Shown: positions 22,578-34,044 of the stretch, in pieces | How positions within the stretch are numbered: the first letter of the stretch is position 1 | Layout of the letters: the number at the start of each line of letters is the position of its first letter | NCBI GenBank assembly: GCA_963678705.1 | Contig: CAVMBN010000141.1 | Coordinates: 1 to 64,000, forward strand | Reading direction: 5' to 3' | Source of the DNA: Panorpa germanica | Taxonomy: Eukaryota; Arthropoda; Insecta; Mecoptera; Panorpidae | Length of the DNA: 64,000 nt | Notes under the pieces: generated by a model | Told to the model about the DNA's origin: nothing | The model's input: only the letters and a program-made list of their open reading frames with translations | Databases searched by the model: none | Position numbers and translations under genes: made by a program

Positions 22578-23977
22578 ATAATATAAATATATAAATTATT
22601 CTTATGCAATATGATAAAACAATATTTTCCAAACGTAGACAAATTTTTTGTTATACATTTTATGTTTTAGTTAAATGTAGGGCCGGATTGGGTATTGTTG
22701 TATTAGATTATTTATTTAAGTATACTTAAAGTTATAATATACGTACATTATATCATTGATGATTCTCAAAGCATACAGTTATTTTTTATGTGTTGTAATA
22801 ATCATAAAGTCTTATAAGTAAGACAATGGTGTTGTTTTACATATATGAGGTTATAACACCACAGTAACTGTTAAAATAGTAGGAGGATATTTTATTATAC
22901 AAATTTATTAGGTAGCGGTTTGATCCATATGTATGAGGCTATATAGGTTGTGGATAATAGTAGAATCATAATTAGCTAAACCAAAAGCTCTAACTTAAGT
23001 TGAAACAAACTTTTTAAAATAAAACTGCTCGAAGGGTCGGGAGCCCCGAGAATTTTATTTATTTTGAATGCGCGGGGATGATAGAATTAAGAATTGATAG
23101 TCTGATGGTAAATATATTATAGTATTAAATAAGTAAAGTGCGACCCTGCTAAATTTTTATATATATATGTATATATAAGTCTAAGAATATGATTTGTGTT
23201 ACATTAAGTATTGTGCAGTTTGTTTATTAAATTGTCTTGCAAAGTCTTGTTCTGAGTTAGTTCTTTTTAAATAACTTGTGTTTTTAAATAATTTAGTGGC
23301 TATTTAGTGCTATTTTAAAAAAAAAAAAAAAATTTTATCAATAATTTCAGTTTGGAAGTGGATAATTATGTGGTAAGTAAATTTTGTATAAGATTTTGTA
23401 TGTCTACAATAAATTTAATAGTAGTTTTCAAATATTTACAGGTGTCTATAGCAGTTTCAACCTAATCTTGAGTTTTTACCGTTTGAACCCTTTTAGACTT
23501 TCATACTTATGAGCAAACAGTTAGGTAAGTTAATTTTTAATACTTTTTAGATAATTTTAATTTAGTTAAAATAATAACAGTTTTAAATGTCAACAGAATA
23601 TTGCTGTGCATATCTGTATTCCGATGATACATTGGATTATACGTGTCCAACAATAGTTTATCCTGGAGTACAAGTAAGTTCTACTTCTTTTGCTTTAGTA
23701 TTTCAAATCCTTATTTATTTACATAATATTTATTTATAGTTATGCAATCATCATATGAAAGAGCGTGCGATTGGTTGTAACAACTACCACCTTGCAGAAA
23801 GAATCTTGGGACAATAATTTTTATGAGTGTTTTATTAAAAATAATATAAATAACCATATTGATTTAAATAATAATTTTAGCCATATATCATCAAAAATAA
23901 ACTTGGAACTGTTGGAACAAGAAATAAAAATTTTGTGCATAGACTTTTTTAAAATTAAATTATACAATAACGCTCAA

Positions 23978-24015
<38 letters not shown>

Positions 24016-24026
24016 CTTATCAAAAA
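22578..24026. other. Polinton left arm, mostly noncoding
   Basis: AT-rich. A short plus-strand exon-like run at 23587-23673 begins MSTEYCCAYLYSDD and ends at a strong donor (GTAAGT). A TA microsatellite occupies 23981-24014. The mirror region is 39534-40974. Confidence 0.4.
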
Positions 24027-24503
24027 ATGGAATCGATTTTTGATTTGGAAGATTTATTATTTGTAAAAAATATTCATATTGATGATAGCGAGCTATTAAA
24101 TTTAGATATTGACCCTTCGCTTTTTGATGAAGATTTTTCATTACCTGAGTTATTAAATTCAGATATTCATATTGATGATAGCGAGCTATTAAATTTAGAT
24201 ATTGACTCTTTGCTTTTTGATGAAGATTTTTCATTACCTGAATTATTAAATTCAGATATTCATATTGATGATAGCGAGCTATTAAATTTAGATATTGACC
24301 CTTCGCTTTTTGATGAAGATTTTTCATTACCTGAGTTATTTAATTCAGATATTGAGATACAGAATATGTCTGAAATTACAACTTCTTTAAACAATGAGGA
24401 TGATTTTAATACAAATTTGACTCCTTCTAAATTGACTGCAGTTCCATTTTTATTTAATGAAGCACCTATGTTTAAAAAAAAGATATGTATTTTATCAAAA
24501 TAG
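24027..24503 (+). CDS. Acidic repeat protein, left arm (fossil)
   Basis: Starts MESIFDLEDLLF and then has three copies of a 31-residue repeat, core IHIDDSELLNLDID...FDEDFSLPELL. It is very rich in Asp, Glu and Leu, with regularly spaced hydrophobic residues, like an acidic activation or protein-docking domain. No family recognised. The mirror copy in the right arm has two units. It overlaps the start of the next frame. Function unknown. Confidence 0.55.
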   Translation: MESIFDLEDLLFVKNIHIDDSELLNLDIDPSLFDEDFSLPELLNSDIHIDDSELLNLDIDSLLFDEDFSLPELLNSDIHIDDSELLNLDIDPSLFDEDFSLPELFNSDIEIQNMSEITTSLNNEDDFNTNLTPSKLTAVPFLFNEAPMFKKKICILSK

Positions 24504-25033
24504 GTTTAAATTGTATTAATCAGTTTGAACCAGAAATTTACATATATAATAAATATAATTTTGGACTAAAGTTAAGTTTATGTGATTATTTTGAGCTTAT
24601 AGAGCATATTAAGCAATTGATTAATATGTTTAATGGTCAATTGGTAATACCATCGAATATATTAATAGGAACAAACTATAAAATAAATATCTTTAATCCA
24701 AATAGTATTGCAATTATTTCAAATTGTAAAACTCAAATATCAGTATTTTTAAATATTTTTGATTTAATACATTTCTTATCCTTAAATGATTATATTAATG
24801 CTATTGGTAAACATTTTTCTGAAATGCAAATTGATTTGTTTAATACATATAATATATTTTTAAATAGTATTGTAATGTATTTAAAAAATAAAAATATTGG
24901 TGTTTCGAAAGAGATTTTGACTCAATTTTTATTTTACGAATGTGAAGAGTTAAATTCTAATGATATATTATTAAAAATGATAATAATTTCAAACATGTCG
25001 TATATATTAGAAGAAATATCAAAACTATTGTAA
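24485..25033 (+). CDS. Unassigned Polinton protein, left arm (fossil)
   Basis: About 180 residues, rich in Ile and Asn, with FGLKLSLCDYFELIEHIKQL near the N-terminus. I associate similar small proteins with insect elements carrying type B polymerases, but cannot name a domain. The Helitron begins 27 bp downstream. Mirror copy at 38607-39116. Confidence 0.45.
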   Translation: MYFIKIGLNCINQFEPEIYIYNKYNFGLKLSLCDYFELIEHIKQLINMFNGQLVIPSNILIGTNYKINIFNPNSIAIISNCKTQISVFLNIFDLIHFLSLNDYINAIGKHFSEMQIDLFNTYNIFLNSIVMYLKNKNIGVSKEILTQFLFYECEELNSNDILLKMIIISNMSYILEEISKLL

Positions 25034-25060
25034 TTACTTAATTTATAATATATATATATA

Positions 25061-28000
25061 CTAGCGGAACCGACAGACGTTGTCCTGTACACACGTCTTT
25101 AATTTCATACTTTTTTTAATGAGCTGAAACAATCTGGACCGCTTTGATGAAAATTATTATTGAAAAGTTATTACTTTGTTAAATAAATAACAGCATCGTA
25201 AATGAAAACTTTAACTCATTTTAATGAAAGGTGAAAAAGCTTGCACTCAAAACATTTTATAACATATATATTTATTTATTTTTAATTTACAAAAACTTAA
25301 TTTAGCGTAATGCCATTGGATGTACAATATTTTTAGTTAGTCCATGAGGAGTATAAACAAACAAACTCGATGGTTTTCCAACTCTGGAACACGCAACGTA
25401 CAATTGGCCGTGAGTAAAACACGGATTTTCTAAATCTAAGCCACAAAATGTCATCGTTTGACCTTGTGACTTATTAATAGTCATAGCATATGCCAAACGG
25501 ATCGGAAATTGTAAGCGTTTAAATGGTATAGGTGAATCTGAAGGAATCATTGGGATCCGCGGTAAAAGTACAATTTCACCTTGGAATTTTCCAGATAAAA
25601 TATTCGCTTCAATAATGTTGCCCATGATTTTTTTTATAACTAATCGCGTGCCATTACACAATCTCGGGGCATTTAAATTACGAAGCAAAATTATAGGTGA
25701 GCCAATCTTCAGTCGCAAATTATGTGGTGGCATTCCAGGTAAATCTAAAGAATTCAAAAATTCTACTGGATAGTTGACCACTTCGTCAGGATCAACAACG
25801 GTGTCAATTGATTTAAATGTAATTTCATTACCAGGCAATGACTGTTGTATTTTAAAATTGATGGCGTCTACATCTAAATTTTTTGCAGCTAAAATAGCTC
25901 GCTCTCGTAGCCATTCATGATTAGTATAGTTATATCTTAAATCTGGAAAGATACTATTTATTAATTCATCTTTGGTAGCCACCATGTTGCAAAAGTTCTC
26001 TGGAAATTTAATAAATTGGGTATCTTCATACAGTTGAATTTTACCGTTGCCAATGTCTAACAATTGTTCAGAGAATCCTGACGCTAATGGATCATTTTGT
26101 AGTTGAACGCGCATATTGATAGTAAGGATCAATTTACTGACACTCCGCCATAGATAAGATTCCTTCAAACATGCGTTTACTTTGTCTGCATATGTCGCAC
26201 GTGGAATTACTGGCAATGTTTGCCTGAAATCACCAGACAGTAGCAGTAGAGCACCACCGAAAAGCCTAGTATTATCTTTGATATCCTTCAGGGACCTGTC
26301 GAGAGCTTCAAGCGAATGCTTGTGGGCCATTGTACATTCATCCCAAATAATAATTTTGCATTTTCTCAAAACTTCAGCCATGCCGGAATGCTTCTTTATG
26401 TTACACATTGCTTCGGGATTTGTATGAACATTCAAAGGTAACTTAAGTGCTGAATGCGCAGTCCGTCCACCATCAAGTAACGTCGCTGCAATGCCTGATG
26501 AAGCAATGGCCAATGCAATATGATTTTGTGATCGAATGCGCGCAAGTATCAGTGAGATGAGAAAGGTTTTACCAGTGCCACCTGGTGCATCAAAAAAAAA
26601 AGAATCCACCTTGTTGTGCTGCAATTGATACGTTAATTTGATCATATACATTTCGTTGTTCAGCTGTAAGCAATTGTTCATTATTAGCAACAAAAGTAGC
26701 CAACGAAGTCTTATCAAAGTGGTGTTCACGTTGAACATCACTGTTGATGATATCTACTGCTGGGCGGTTCGGCGCCGGCATGCCAAAATGGATGAGTGGC
26801 ATGTTTGAAATAAGAATACAAATATCCTCAATCATAATTAAAGCCTCATTGTATATTTCTGCGGAGAATTGAATATCAGGATTTTGATTAGTAATTCTAA
26901 TCCGATGCAAAATATCTTCACTCATTGAGTCTTTATATTTGTTCCAGAGAGCAGATGCTTCAGACGGAAAACACGTTGTTAATATTATTGAAAATAATTG
27001 ACGAATTTGTTGTGGAGAAGAGCTCAGTGCTGCATCTGCAAGTGTGAGATCCCAATGGTTATCATCCTCCAATAAATGTAACTCACGACACGCATCGAAG
27101 AAAGTGTCGTTTAAAATACCATTGACTTTTCGTAAATATTGGAAGGATGTCGGTCCAAGAACATTAACCAATAACAAACGCAAAAAAAAACATTCGCGTT
27201 GCTTAGGATGAACTGTATATAGTCGACTTAAAGTATTTGTCATAAATATGTCGGCGAATCCTGGGACTGGAATCCCTCGTTTTCGTGGTTCCCAATTTTT
27301 CGATTGCTTATTCCATGTAAAAAATTTAGGAACATCAGTATACATTAATGTTTTTGCGAATTGACCAACAACATCTTGTCGATTACAAAGATTGAAAAAT
27401 TCAGTAAGAGTTGTTTTTGGAGCCGTTAATGCTTGTTGTAGTGCAGTCTGTTCTGTAAAATAAACACGCTGTCCGTTTTCAAGATGCACAGCCAAATGTA
27501 TAACTGCAGGATCCCTTTCATGTATAGGAAACGTAAAAATGCGCCAGACAGCTTCATTGCTACTTATGTATCGACCCATTTGATAACGTGTTATTTCGTC
27601 ATTGTCATTTACATTTTGAACAGCAAATATAGCTTTATCACTGCCCTTGTGAACGTACTTACAAATGTATTTGATAGATTTCACCGAACTGCACAGTTCA
27701 ACGTTTATGTGCGCTTTATAGGTTTTGCATAGTAATGGCGAATATGGAACCACCCACCGATTATCAATATCTACTCTTACACCGTTTGACAGTCGCAATT
27801 CATACGATTGACCGCCATTATCTACGTCTCTGCGCCGGTAAGATGGATAACCGTCAATATTGGTGATAGTATCAGTTTGACATGGTTTTGGAAAACGTTT
27901 CGTACATTTTCCATCATTCATGCATGGTGACATCATGTTTAGAGTACCGCATGGACCATGAATCATATTAGTAGTAACAATGTTAAACAGTTCTTGATCA

Positions 28001-30513
28001 ACATTCGGATCTGGAATTTCCGCTGAAATAATTTTGTCAATTTCTTCTGGGCGTACTTTATCCACCAACCAAATCAAAATATGCGCATGAGGTAAACCTC
28101 GTTTTTGCCACTCAACAGAGTAAAGCCAACAACGTGTTTCACCAAAAACCGAGTAATGTGTGATCAAATTCATCAAAGATTTTAATTTTTGTTTAAAGAC
28201 ACGCGCAGTGATATCGTGGCGATGCATCGATGTTTGACCTGACAACAGCAAGTTTTTGATTTCATCCCAATTTGGATTACATGTAAATGTGATAAAAAGA
28301 TCTGGTCGACCGTATGCACGTACGTATGTCATAGCGTCTTGAATATATTCTTGCATATGACGCGGACTACCAATATATGATGATGGGAGAATATATGTGG
28401 TACCGATGTTGTTAATGACGTTTGTTGCATCTACATTACCGATTACTGCATCACGCAAATGAATATACTCTTCAGCTCGAAGTTTTGCTTGATTGAATTT
28501 TATATACCTTAATCTTTCACTTTCAATTTTTACATAAATATCGACGATGTACTGATGAAATAGCTGTCTACAGCGGAGAATATTATTATCTTCATTAGCA
28601 CGAATCATTAACCGATATGCGTTGAAATTCATGGCACTAACTTTCTTGGTCAGTTCTTTACCTGTAAATAAATATAATTATGAGATAAACAAAAATTATT
28701 TATTCAAAAAAAAAATTGTAAGATAATCTATAAGTTGTACCTGTAGTTGGATTCCGTTGTTTAATATTTAAATGATATCCGTCTTCTCCTTCCCAAAATA
28801 TTAACGGATACTGCAAAGCATCGTAAGAACGATGATTGTCTTGAATTATTTGCATCGTATTATCTCTGCGTTGTATGCGAATGTCTCTACGTTCACATGG
28901 GTCACCAGCCATAACAACTGCAACTTCATTAATGGTTGGAACATTATATGTGCCTGCGTGCTCTCCATAGGGTACTTTGTCTGCTTTAATAACAATGACA
29001 TAGTTATCGTTTTGCAGTCTGTTAGAAAGAGTCTTGAACAATTGTACTAATTGGTTATGGTTTTGCAAAAACCTTTCCAAAATGTCCACAATTTCTCGTT
29101 CCTCCATCTGTTCTATATGGTTGTAAACGCAGCGTGTATGTGATTGTTGCTCTTCATTCCCCATAAAATAAATTTGTAAAAATTTTGGATCGGCATCAGG
29201 CATTGGAAGTAACGAACCAATTTGGTGATATACTTGGCCTTGAATTTTGAATGTGGATTCAAAATTACGGCCATCTTCATTATGAATAATTTTTGTTGCT
29301 GCAAATGATGTCATTTGGAAGCATGAATTTAATTTACAAATTTTCCGTAAAAATAATTTCGATTGAGATGTGATTCCAGCTAAAAGCGTTTTTAAAGGTT
29401 CTGGTGGTGGTTTTAGCGGTGGCAGTGATATTTTTCCAGATGCGCAACATAAACCAGCTGATTCACCTTTGTACTTGAAAGCATGACAATGTTGACACTC
29501 TTTGTTCATACTACCAATCGTGATCAATGCATGTGATGAATAATCTATTTCAGGATCATATTCAAACGCGAGACGATTAAGTGATGCTCGTGCCAATGCT
29601 CGATTATCTTGTACTCGCTGTTGGTTACGTTCTCTATGTGCGTTGGTCGCTCGTTGACGTGCCTCTCGTTGTCTTAATGTATTAGCACGAAGACGTTGAG
29701 CACGTTGCTCTAAATTTTCATTTGCACGTGTACATGCAGCTCGATCTCTTAAATTTACATTATCCATAGAATGTTCTTCTACTGTTCTATTCAATCGATG
29801 ATCATGAACTAATTGCGCGTGCTGAGTACGTCGACCAATATTTCTTGCTCTTCCACGAAGACGTGGCAATTTTCTACAAAAATAAAATATTGCAAAATAA
29901 TATACAATTAATATGAGTTACTTATTGATAATGAATTTTTAATTAATTAACTCAAAAGATTTATTATGACAAATTTTAGATAAAGAACATGTAATCGCAT
30001 TTTGTGAGTTTTTTTATTTAATATCTCCAAAAATGAATTAATTGTCAATAAAAATAATTAAAAAAATTCAATCCTCTAACTACACAAATAAACTTGAAGG
30101 TTATGTTGGTTGTTTAAAAAAACATCTGAATTCACAAAATTATTTATACACACTTCAAAACTCTTTAAAAAATAATTACATTTAATATTTTAATCAGCAC
30201 ATGAATTGAATAACAAAATTTTTTTCAAATTAATCGTAGCACCATCTGTCGGGACAAACTAAAATTGAAATAGAATAATATTGAATGCGATGATAGCGCC
30301 GTCCGCCGGATCTAATGTAAAACATTCCAAAATCAACAACTCCTTATAAATAAGAAATTAATTGAAAAAACATTTTCCAGTAGACCAAACTGTAAATCTA
30401 AACCATTCTCGAATCTCCACGAACACACACAAAAAATTTCATCAAAATTGGTCCAGTCGTTTAGGAGGAGTTCAGTCACATACACACGCACACAAGAAAT
30501 ATATATATTAAGA
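25061..30513 (-). mobile_element. Autonomous-type Helitron, 5.45 kb
   Basis: On the minus strand it begins TCTTAATATATATATTTC at 30513 and ends ...CGGTTCCGCTAG at 25061, with the short GC-rich palindrome CGGTTCCG just before CTAG. It sits between A and T. The Polinton right arm keeps the uninterrupted site (around 38590), so both borders are confirmed by comparison. It encodes Rep and helicase. Between 29870 and 30513 is a noncoding 5' region, and 25061-25301 is the 3' region. Confidence 0.95.
25302..29869 (-). CDS. Helitron Rep-helicase
   Basis: Rolling-circle replication protein joined to a Pif1-like helicase, which together nick, unwind and move the Helitron. Exon one (29869-28741) starts MPRLRGRARNIG and has a basic N-terminus and a CQHCHAFKYKGE zinc motif. 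A 79-bp GT-AG intron (28740-28662) follows. Exon two carries RPDLFITFTCNPNWDE, the HUH motif GLPHAHILIWL and the two-Tyr motif YICKYVHKG. The helicase has Walker A DAPGGTGKTF, Walker B IIIWDECTMA, LSGDFRQTLPVIP, TINKSQGQT and YVACSRVGKPS. A run of ten A on the plus strand (26592-26601) puts Rep and helicase in different frames; one base fewer would align them. This is either a recent inactivating slip or a sequencing error. Otherwise the gene looks intact. Confidence 0.93.
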
Positions 30514-30546
30514 TAAATTTAAAATGTATATAATTCTTTTATTTAT

Positions 30547-30695
30547 TTATTAGGGTATAACTACATCCATTAGAAACCATAATATGACATATAATTACAA
30601 TCATAACAGTTTCTTATTTGACATGGAGGACCATCTCTTTGTATGTTTCCTTTGTTATAATGTTTGTAACATAATCGACGTCCTTGTATATTTTG
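30547..30695 (-). pseudogene. Partial second copy of Cys-rich gene, left arm
   Basis: Encodes a tail like the Cys-rich gene at 31747-32121 (GRRLCYKHYNKG, QRDGPPCQIRNC) but diverged and lacking the N-terminal part. A tandem duplicate within the fossil; mirror at 38416-38566. Confidence 0.65.
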
Positions 30696-30825
30696 ATTTT
30701 CTCAAATGGTATAGAATTACCGATAAAATTAAAAGTTATTAGAACATTTGAGAAGAATAATGATATAAGTGTGAATGTTTAGTGACTTGAAAATAATTTC
30801 ATTGTGGGATCGTTGCATTATACAT

Positions 30826-31686
30826 CTAAAAAGAAGAAACAACATGTTAATTTATTGTATATTGAAGATTTGAGTAATGGACATTATTGTTGGATTAAAA
30901 ATATATCAAGATTAATAAGAAGTCAATTTACTAAGCATACTATTAAACAATTTTTGTGTGATGGATGCTTTTAATTTTTTTAACACAGAAGATCAGTTAA
31001 ATAGACATTTAGAATATGATTGCAATAAGATATATACAATCCTTCCTTCTAAGTATAACGCTAAAGATAAATTGGGTAATATGATATCTCAAAACATTTT
31101 AAAATTCGATAATCATAAGAATCAATTACGCGTTCCATTTGTGATATATGGAGATTTTGAAACATTATTAAAACCCATTAGTACTTGTTATCCTGAAACT
31201 AATACATCATTTTCAAATAATATTCAAATTCATGAACCATATTCTTTTGCTTATTATATTAAATGTTCCTTTAATGATTCCTTAAGTAAGTTTGTTACGT
31301 ACAGAGGTATTAATTGCGTTAAAGAATTTATTGAAACAATAACTGAAGACGCTAAACAAATTTATAAAGTCTTAAATAAAGTGAAGCCTTTAAATAAATT
31401 ATCTGATTGGCAAAAACAGGAATATGATGAAGCTTCTATTTGCCATATTTGTGAAGGTATCCTCAATGGTGATAAAGTGTTAGATCATTGTCATTTAACT
31501 GGTAATTACAGAGGAGCTGCTCATAATCATTGCAATTTAAAATTTATACCTGTCATATTCCATAACTTAAGTAATTACGATAGCCATATAATTGTAAAAG
31601 AATTAGGTAATGATAGTGAAAAAATTGAAGTTATTCCAGAAAATAAGGAAAAGTATATATCTTTTACGAAACATATTTTTGTATAG
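30826..31686 (+). CDS. Type B DNA polymerase, N-terminal/exonuclease part, left arm (fossil)
   Basis: Contains YIEDLSNGHYCWIKN and QFLCDGC, then exonuclease motif I (FVIYGDFETLL), LDHCHLTGNYRGAAHNHCN and exonuclease motif II (HNLSNYDSHI). This is the layout of protein-primed polymerases of Polintons and bidnaviruses. It is one of several separated pieces of a broken gene. Mirror at 37422-38150. Confidence 0.85.
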
Positions 31687-31746
31687 AGTGTATATAAATA
31701 AAATTTTATAAATGAAAGAACATGTATTTTATTTATTGAGGTATAT

Positions 31747-32121
31747 TTATTTATTTATTAAGGTATAACTATTTCCATTAGAATCATAATATAAATTAAA
31801 ATTACAATCACAACAGTTTCTTATTTGACATGGAGGTCCATCTCTTTGTATTCTTCCTTTGTTATAATGTTTGTAGCATAATCGACGCCCCTGCATATAG
31901 TGATCTTCTTTTAAATGTATTGGAAGCCGGTTCCAGTTTTGTTCAATATCGGTGGAAAACATTATATAATGCAAAAAGAACTCTGTCGGTAAATAATGTA
32001 ATTCTTCATCAGTAAGATTTCCTAGTAAACACTCATTTTCTTTATATTTTTTTAAAACAGCTCCAACTTTTGAAATCGTTTTCGAAACTTGTTCATGATT
32101 ATTTAAAAATTTATAATCCAT
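31747..32121 (-). CDS. Cys-rich Polinton protein, left arm (fossil)
   Basis: 124 residues starting MDYKFLNNHEQVSKTISKVG. The C-terminal third has GRRLCYKHYNKG, DGPPCQIRNCCDCNFN, a possible metal-binding cluster. No family recognised. It lies just downstream of the capsid-like gene on the same strand. Mirror at 36987-37361. Confidence 0.6.
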   Translation of the reverse strand: MDYKFLNNHEQVSKTISKVGAVLKKYKENECLLGNLTDEELHYLPTEFFLHYIMFSTDIEQNWNRLPIHLKEDHYMQGRRLCYKHYNKGRIQRDGPPCQIRNCCDCNFNLYYDSNGNSYTLINK

Positions 32122-32184
32122 TATTTGGTTATGAGGTGGTTACTCTTTAATGACTTTAAAGATATTAATCATTATTTATAATGG

Positions 32185-33390
32185 TTATGTAATTTTATTA
32201 ACAATTCCAGATAAAGGTTTATACTTAATAATTTTGTCGTGTATAATTAGGGCAAAAGCGCAAACCAAACCAACAATCATTTCTGATGTTTCTAATTCAA
32301 GTCTAATATCCACTGGGGCAGATTTTAGAAATTCTTTCTGTTTTGAACAATCTATAACTATTAGGGGTGCTTTTTCTTTAAAATCTTTTAAATTCAAAAC
32401 AGGGTTTGGATTCTTATCATAGTATGATTTTTGAAAATTTGCATACATTTCATAGGCTACCGAATATTTATTATTATTATAATCTAAGTTTAGATTATCA
32501 TATGGATACATTTCAGAATTTAAGTATAATTTTACGTTTCTCAAATTACATGTATAAAATTTACTGATGTCCTTCGTCATATCATTTTTTGATTCCCTTT
32601 GTAGTCCTAATATAACGTAACGTGGTTTTTCAAGTGAAGTTGTTGTTTTTATTGACCAAACTTGATTAGTTGAACTTGATAAAACAGGATATTCGTATAA
32701 TTCCCACGCTCGAAAACCAATATATAATGATCTATCACGTTCTATTGTTTGCAATAATTTCAATTTTTCTTTGTCTGATACATTAATATGAGGCATTCGC
32801 CATTGTATTTTGTCAATGACTACTTTTGGTAATACATCTTTAGCTGCTGCTATCCAAAGTGCGTTATTATCGTTTTTTGATCGAATTAATATTAATTCAT
32901 GCTTTACTGGTAAAATAATTTTTTCGAAATCTTCACAAAAACCAAATATCGTTTTAAGAGGAATACATACACTGAAGTTTCCATTTTTATCTATTATATT
33001 AGTATCTTTATCGCACCATCCAAAATTTTGAATATGAATATCATTATTATTATGTGAAACATAGCCTTTCATAGTAGATGTTACACCAGGGTTTCTATTT
33101 GAATCAATTTCAACTAAATTTATTTCATATCTTATACTTTCAAATAGGTGTAAAACACCATTTAATATGAATACTGGGGTTGTTTCTGAAGTGTCCTGTA
33201 TTTTTCCTTCAATGTATAAGTAAGATTCCGAGGGTAATGTAAAAACATTATGTTGATTTATTGGGATACGGATTTCGTCATTATTTTCAAAAGTAGTTGT
33301 AGAATATGGATTATATGTATGTATCTCATATTGGCTTACTGATTCATCGAAAACGATTTTATCTTCAATATTAAGCATATGAGCGGTCAT
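32185..33390 (-). CDS. Double-jelly-roll capsid-like protein, left arm (fossil)
   Basis: 401 residues, with NNDEIRIPINQHNVFTLPSE near the N-terminus, then LFESIRYEIN, KIQWRMPHI, FRAWELYEYP and PLIVIDCSKQ. I recognise this as the double-jelly-roll-like protein common in insect virus-related elements; the fold is the one used for capsids in Polintons and their viral relatives. Assignment rests on family memory, not a search. Only eight of 401 residues differ from the mirror copy at 35718-36923. Confidence 0.75.
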   Translation of the reverse strand: MTAHMLNIEDKIVFDESVSQYEIHTYNPYSTTTFENNDEIRIPINQHNVFTLPSESYLYIEGKIQDTSETTPVFILNGVLHLFESIRYEINLVEIDSNRNPGVTSTMKGYVSHNNNDIHIQNFGWCDKDTNIIDKNGNFSVCIPLKTIFGFCEDFEKIILPVKHELILIRSKNDNNALWIAAAKDVLPKVVIDKIQWRMPHINVSDKEKLKLLQTIERDRSLYIGFRAWELYEYPVLSSSTNQVWSIKTTTSLEKPRYVILGLQRESKNDMTKDISKFYTCNLRNVKLYLNSEMYPYDNLNLDYNNNKYSVAYEMYANFQKSYYDKNPNPVLNLKDFKEKAPLIVIDCSKQKEFLKSAPVDIRLELETSEMIVGLVCAFALIIHDKIIKYKPLSGIVNKIT

Positions 33391-33394
33391 TGTA

Positions 33395-33535
33395 GAGTAT
33401 TTATTTTAAATCCTAACGACTTAAGAAACTGTTTATTTTTTAATGTTATCCTCTTAAAAGGCTTTGTTGGACTACGCTGAGTTTGATTAAACGACGAATT
33501 ATATATTGTTTTTAAATTATGACATATACCCATTA
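33395..33535 (-). CDS. 48-codon gene region, left arm (fossil)
   Basis: Mirror of the small frame at 35575-35721, upstream of the capsid-like gene. Slightly diverged from it. Function unknown. Confidence 0.4.
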
Positions 33536-33548
33536 TTGAATCTTTCGT

Positions 33549-33899
33549 ATGCGCAATCTGCAGGAATTTTTTTCTTTTCTAAAATTGATAAGTTCACCTT
33601 CTTCAATAACAATTTTTATAGAAATATTATCTACATATAATTTAGATCCCTGTCAATATTATACAACACCAGGACTTTCTTGGAATTCTATGTTAAAGTA
33701 TACAAGTATTAAATTAGAACTTTTAACAGATATTGATATGTTACATTTTATTAAAAAAGGTATAAGAGGTGGAATATCACAATGCTCTCACAGACATGGA
33801 ATTGCAAATAATAAATATATGTCCAATTATGATTCAAATAAAGATTCTCAATATTTAATGTATTGGGATGCACGTAACTTGGAACGTAATTCAACGTAA
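33549..33899 (+). CDS. DNA polymerase palm piece, left arm (fossil)
   Basis: Begins MRNLQEFFSFLKLIS and includes DPCQYYTTPGLSWNSML, a polymerase palm-region signature. The arm's similarity to the right arm ends inside this piece (33872), where unrelated repeat sequence starts. Mirror at 35218-35559. Confidence 0.75.
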   Translation: MRNLQEFFSFLKLISSPSSITIFIEILSTYNLDPCQYYTTPGLSWNSMLKYTSIKLELLTDIDMLHFIKKGIRGGISQCSHRHGIANNKYMSNYDSNKDSQYLMYWDARNLERNST

Positions 33900-34005
33900 G
33901 CTTACGTTGAATTACGTTCTTACGTTCCCATTACGTTCAAGTTACGTTGAATTACGTTCAAGTTACGTTCCCATTACGTTCAAGTTACGTTGAATTACGT
34001 AGATA
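33882..34005. repeat. Perfect 38-bp palindrome and TTACGTT repeats
   Basis: 33882-33919 is a perfect palindrome centred on AAG|CTT at 33900/33901. It runs into tandem variants of TTACGTTCAAGTTACGTT and TTACGTTCCCA up to about 34003. This lies exactly where the left arm meets the loop. A related motif, CAAGTTACGTTCAAGTTAC, is present in the terminal region of the right arm near 41020. Confidence 0.85.
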
Positions 34006-34044
34006 TAAATTTATACAAAACTTAAACTTAACTTAAAATTAGTA

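Larger units (their letters stand above)
21983..33872. repeat. Left arm of Polinton palindrome
   Basis: Matches 35236-41569 in inverted orientation. Length 11,890 bp, or 6,437 bp once the Helitron at 25061-30513 is set aside. The arm ends where GGGATGCA stops matching the right arm. Confidence 0.9.
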
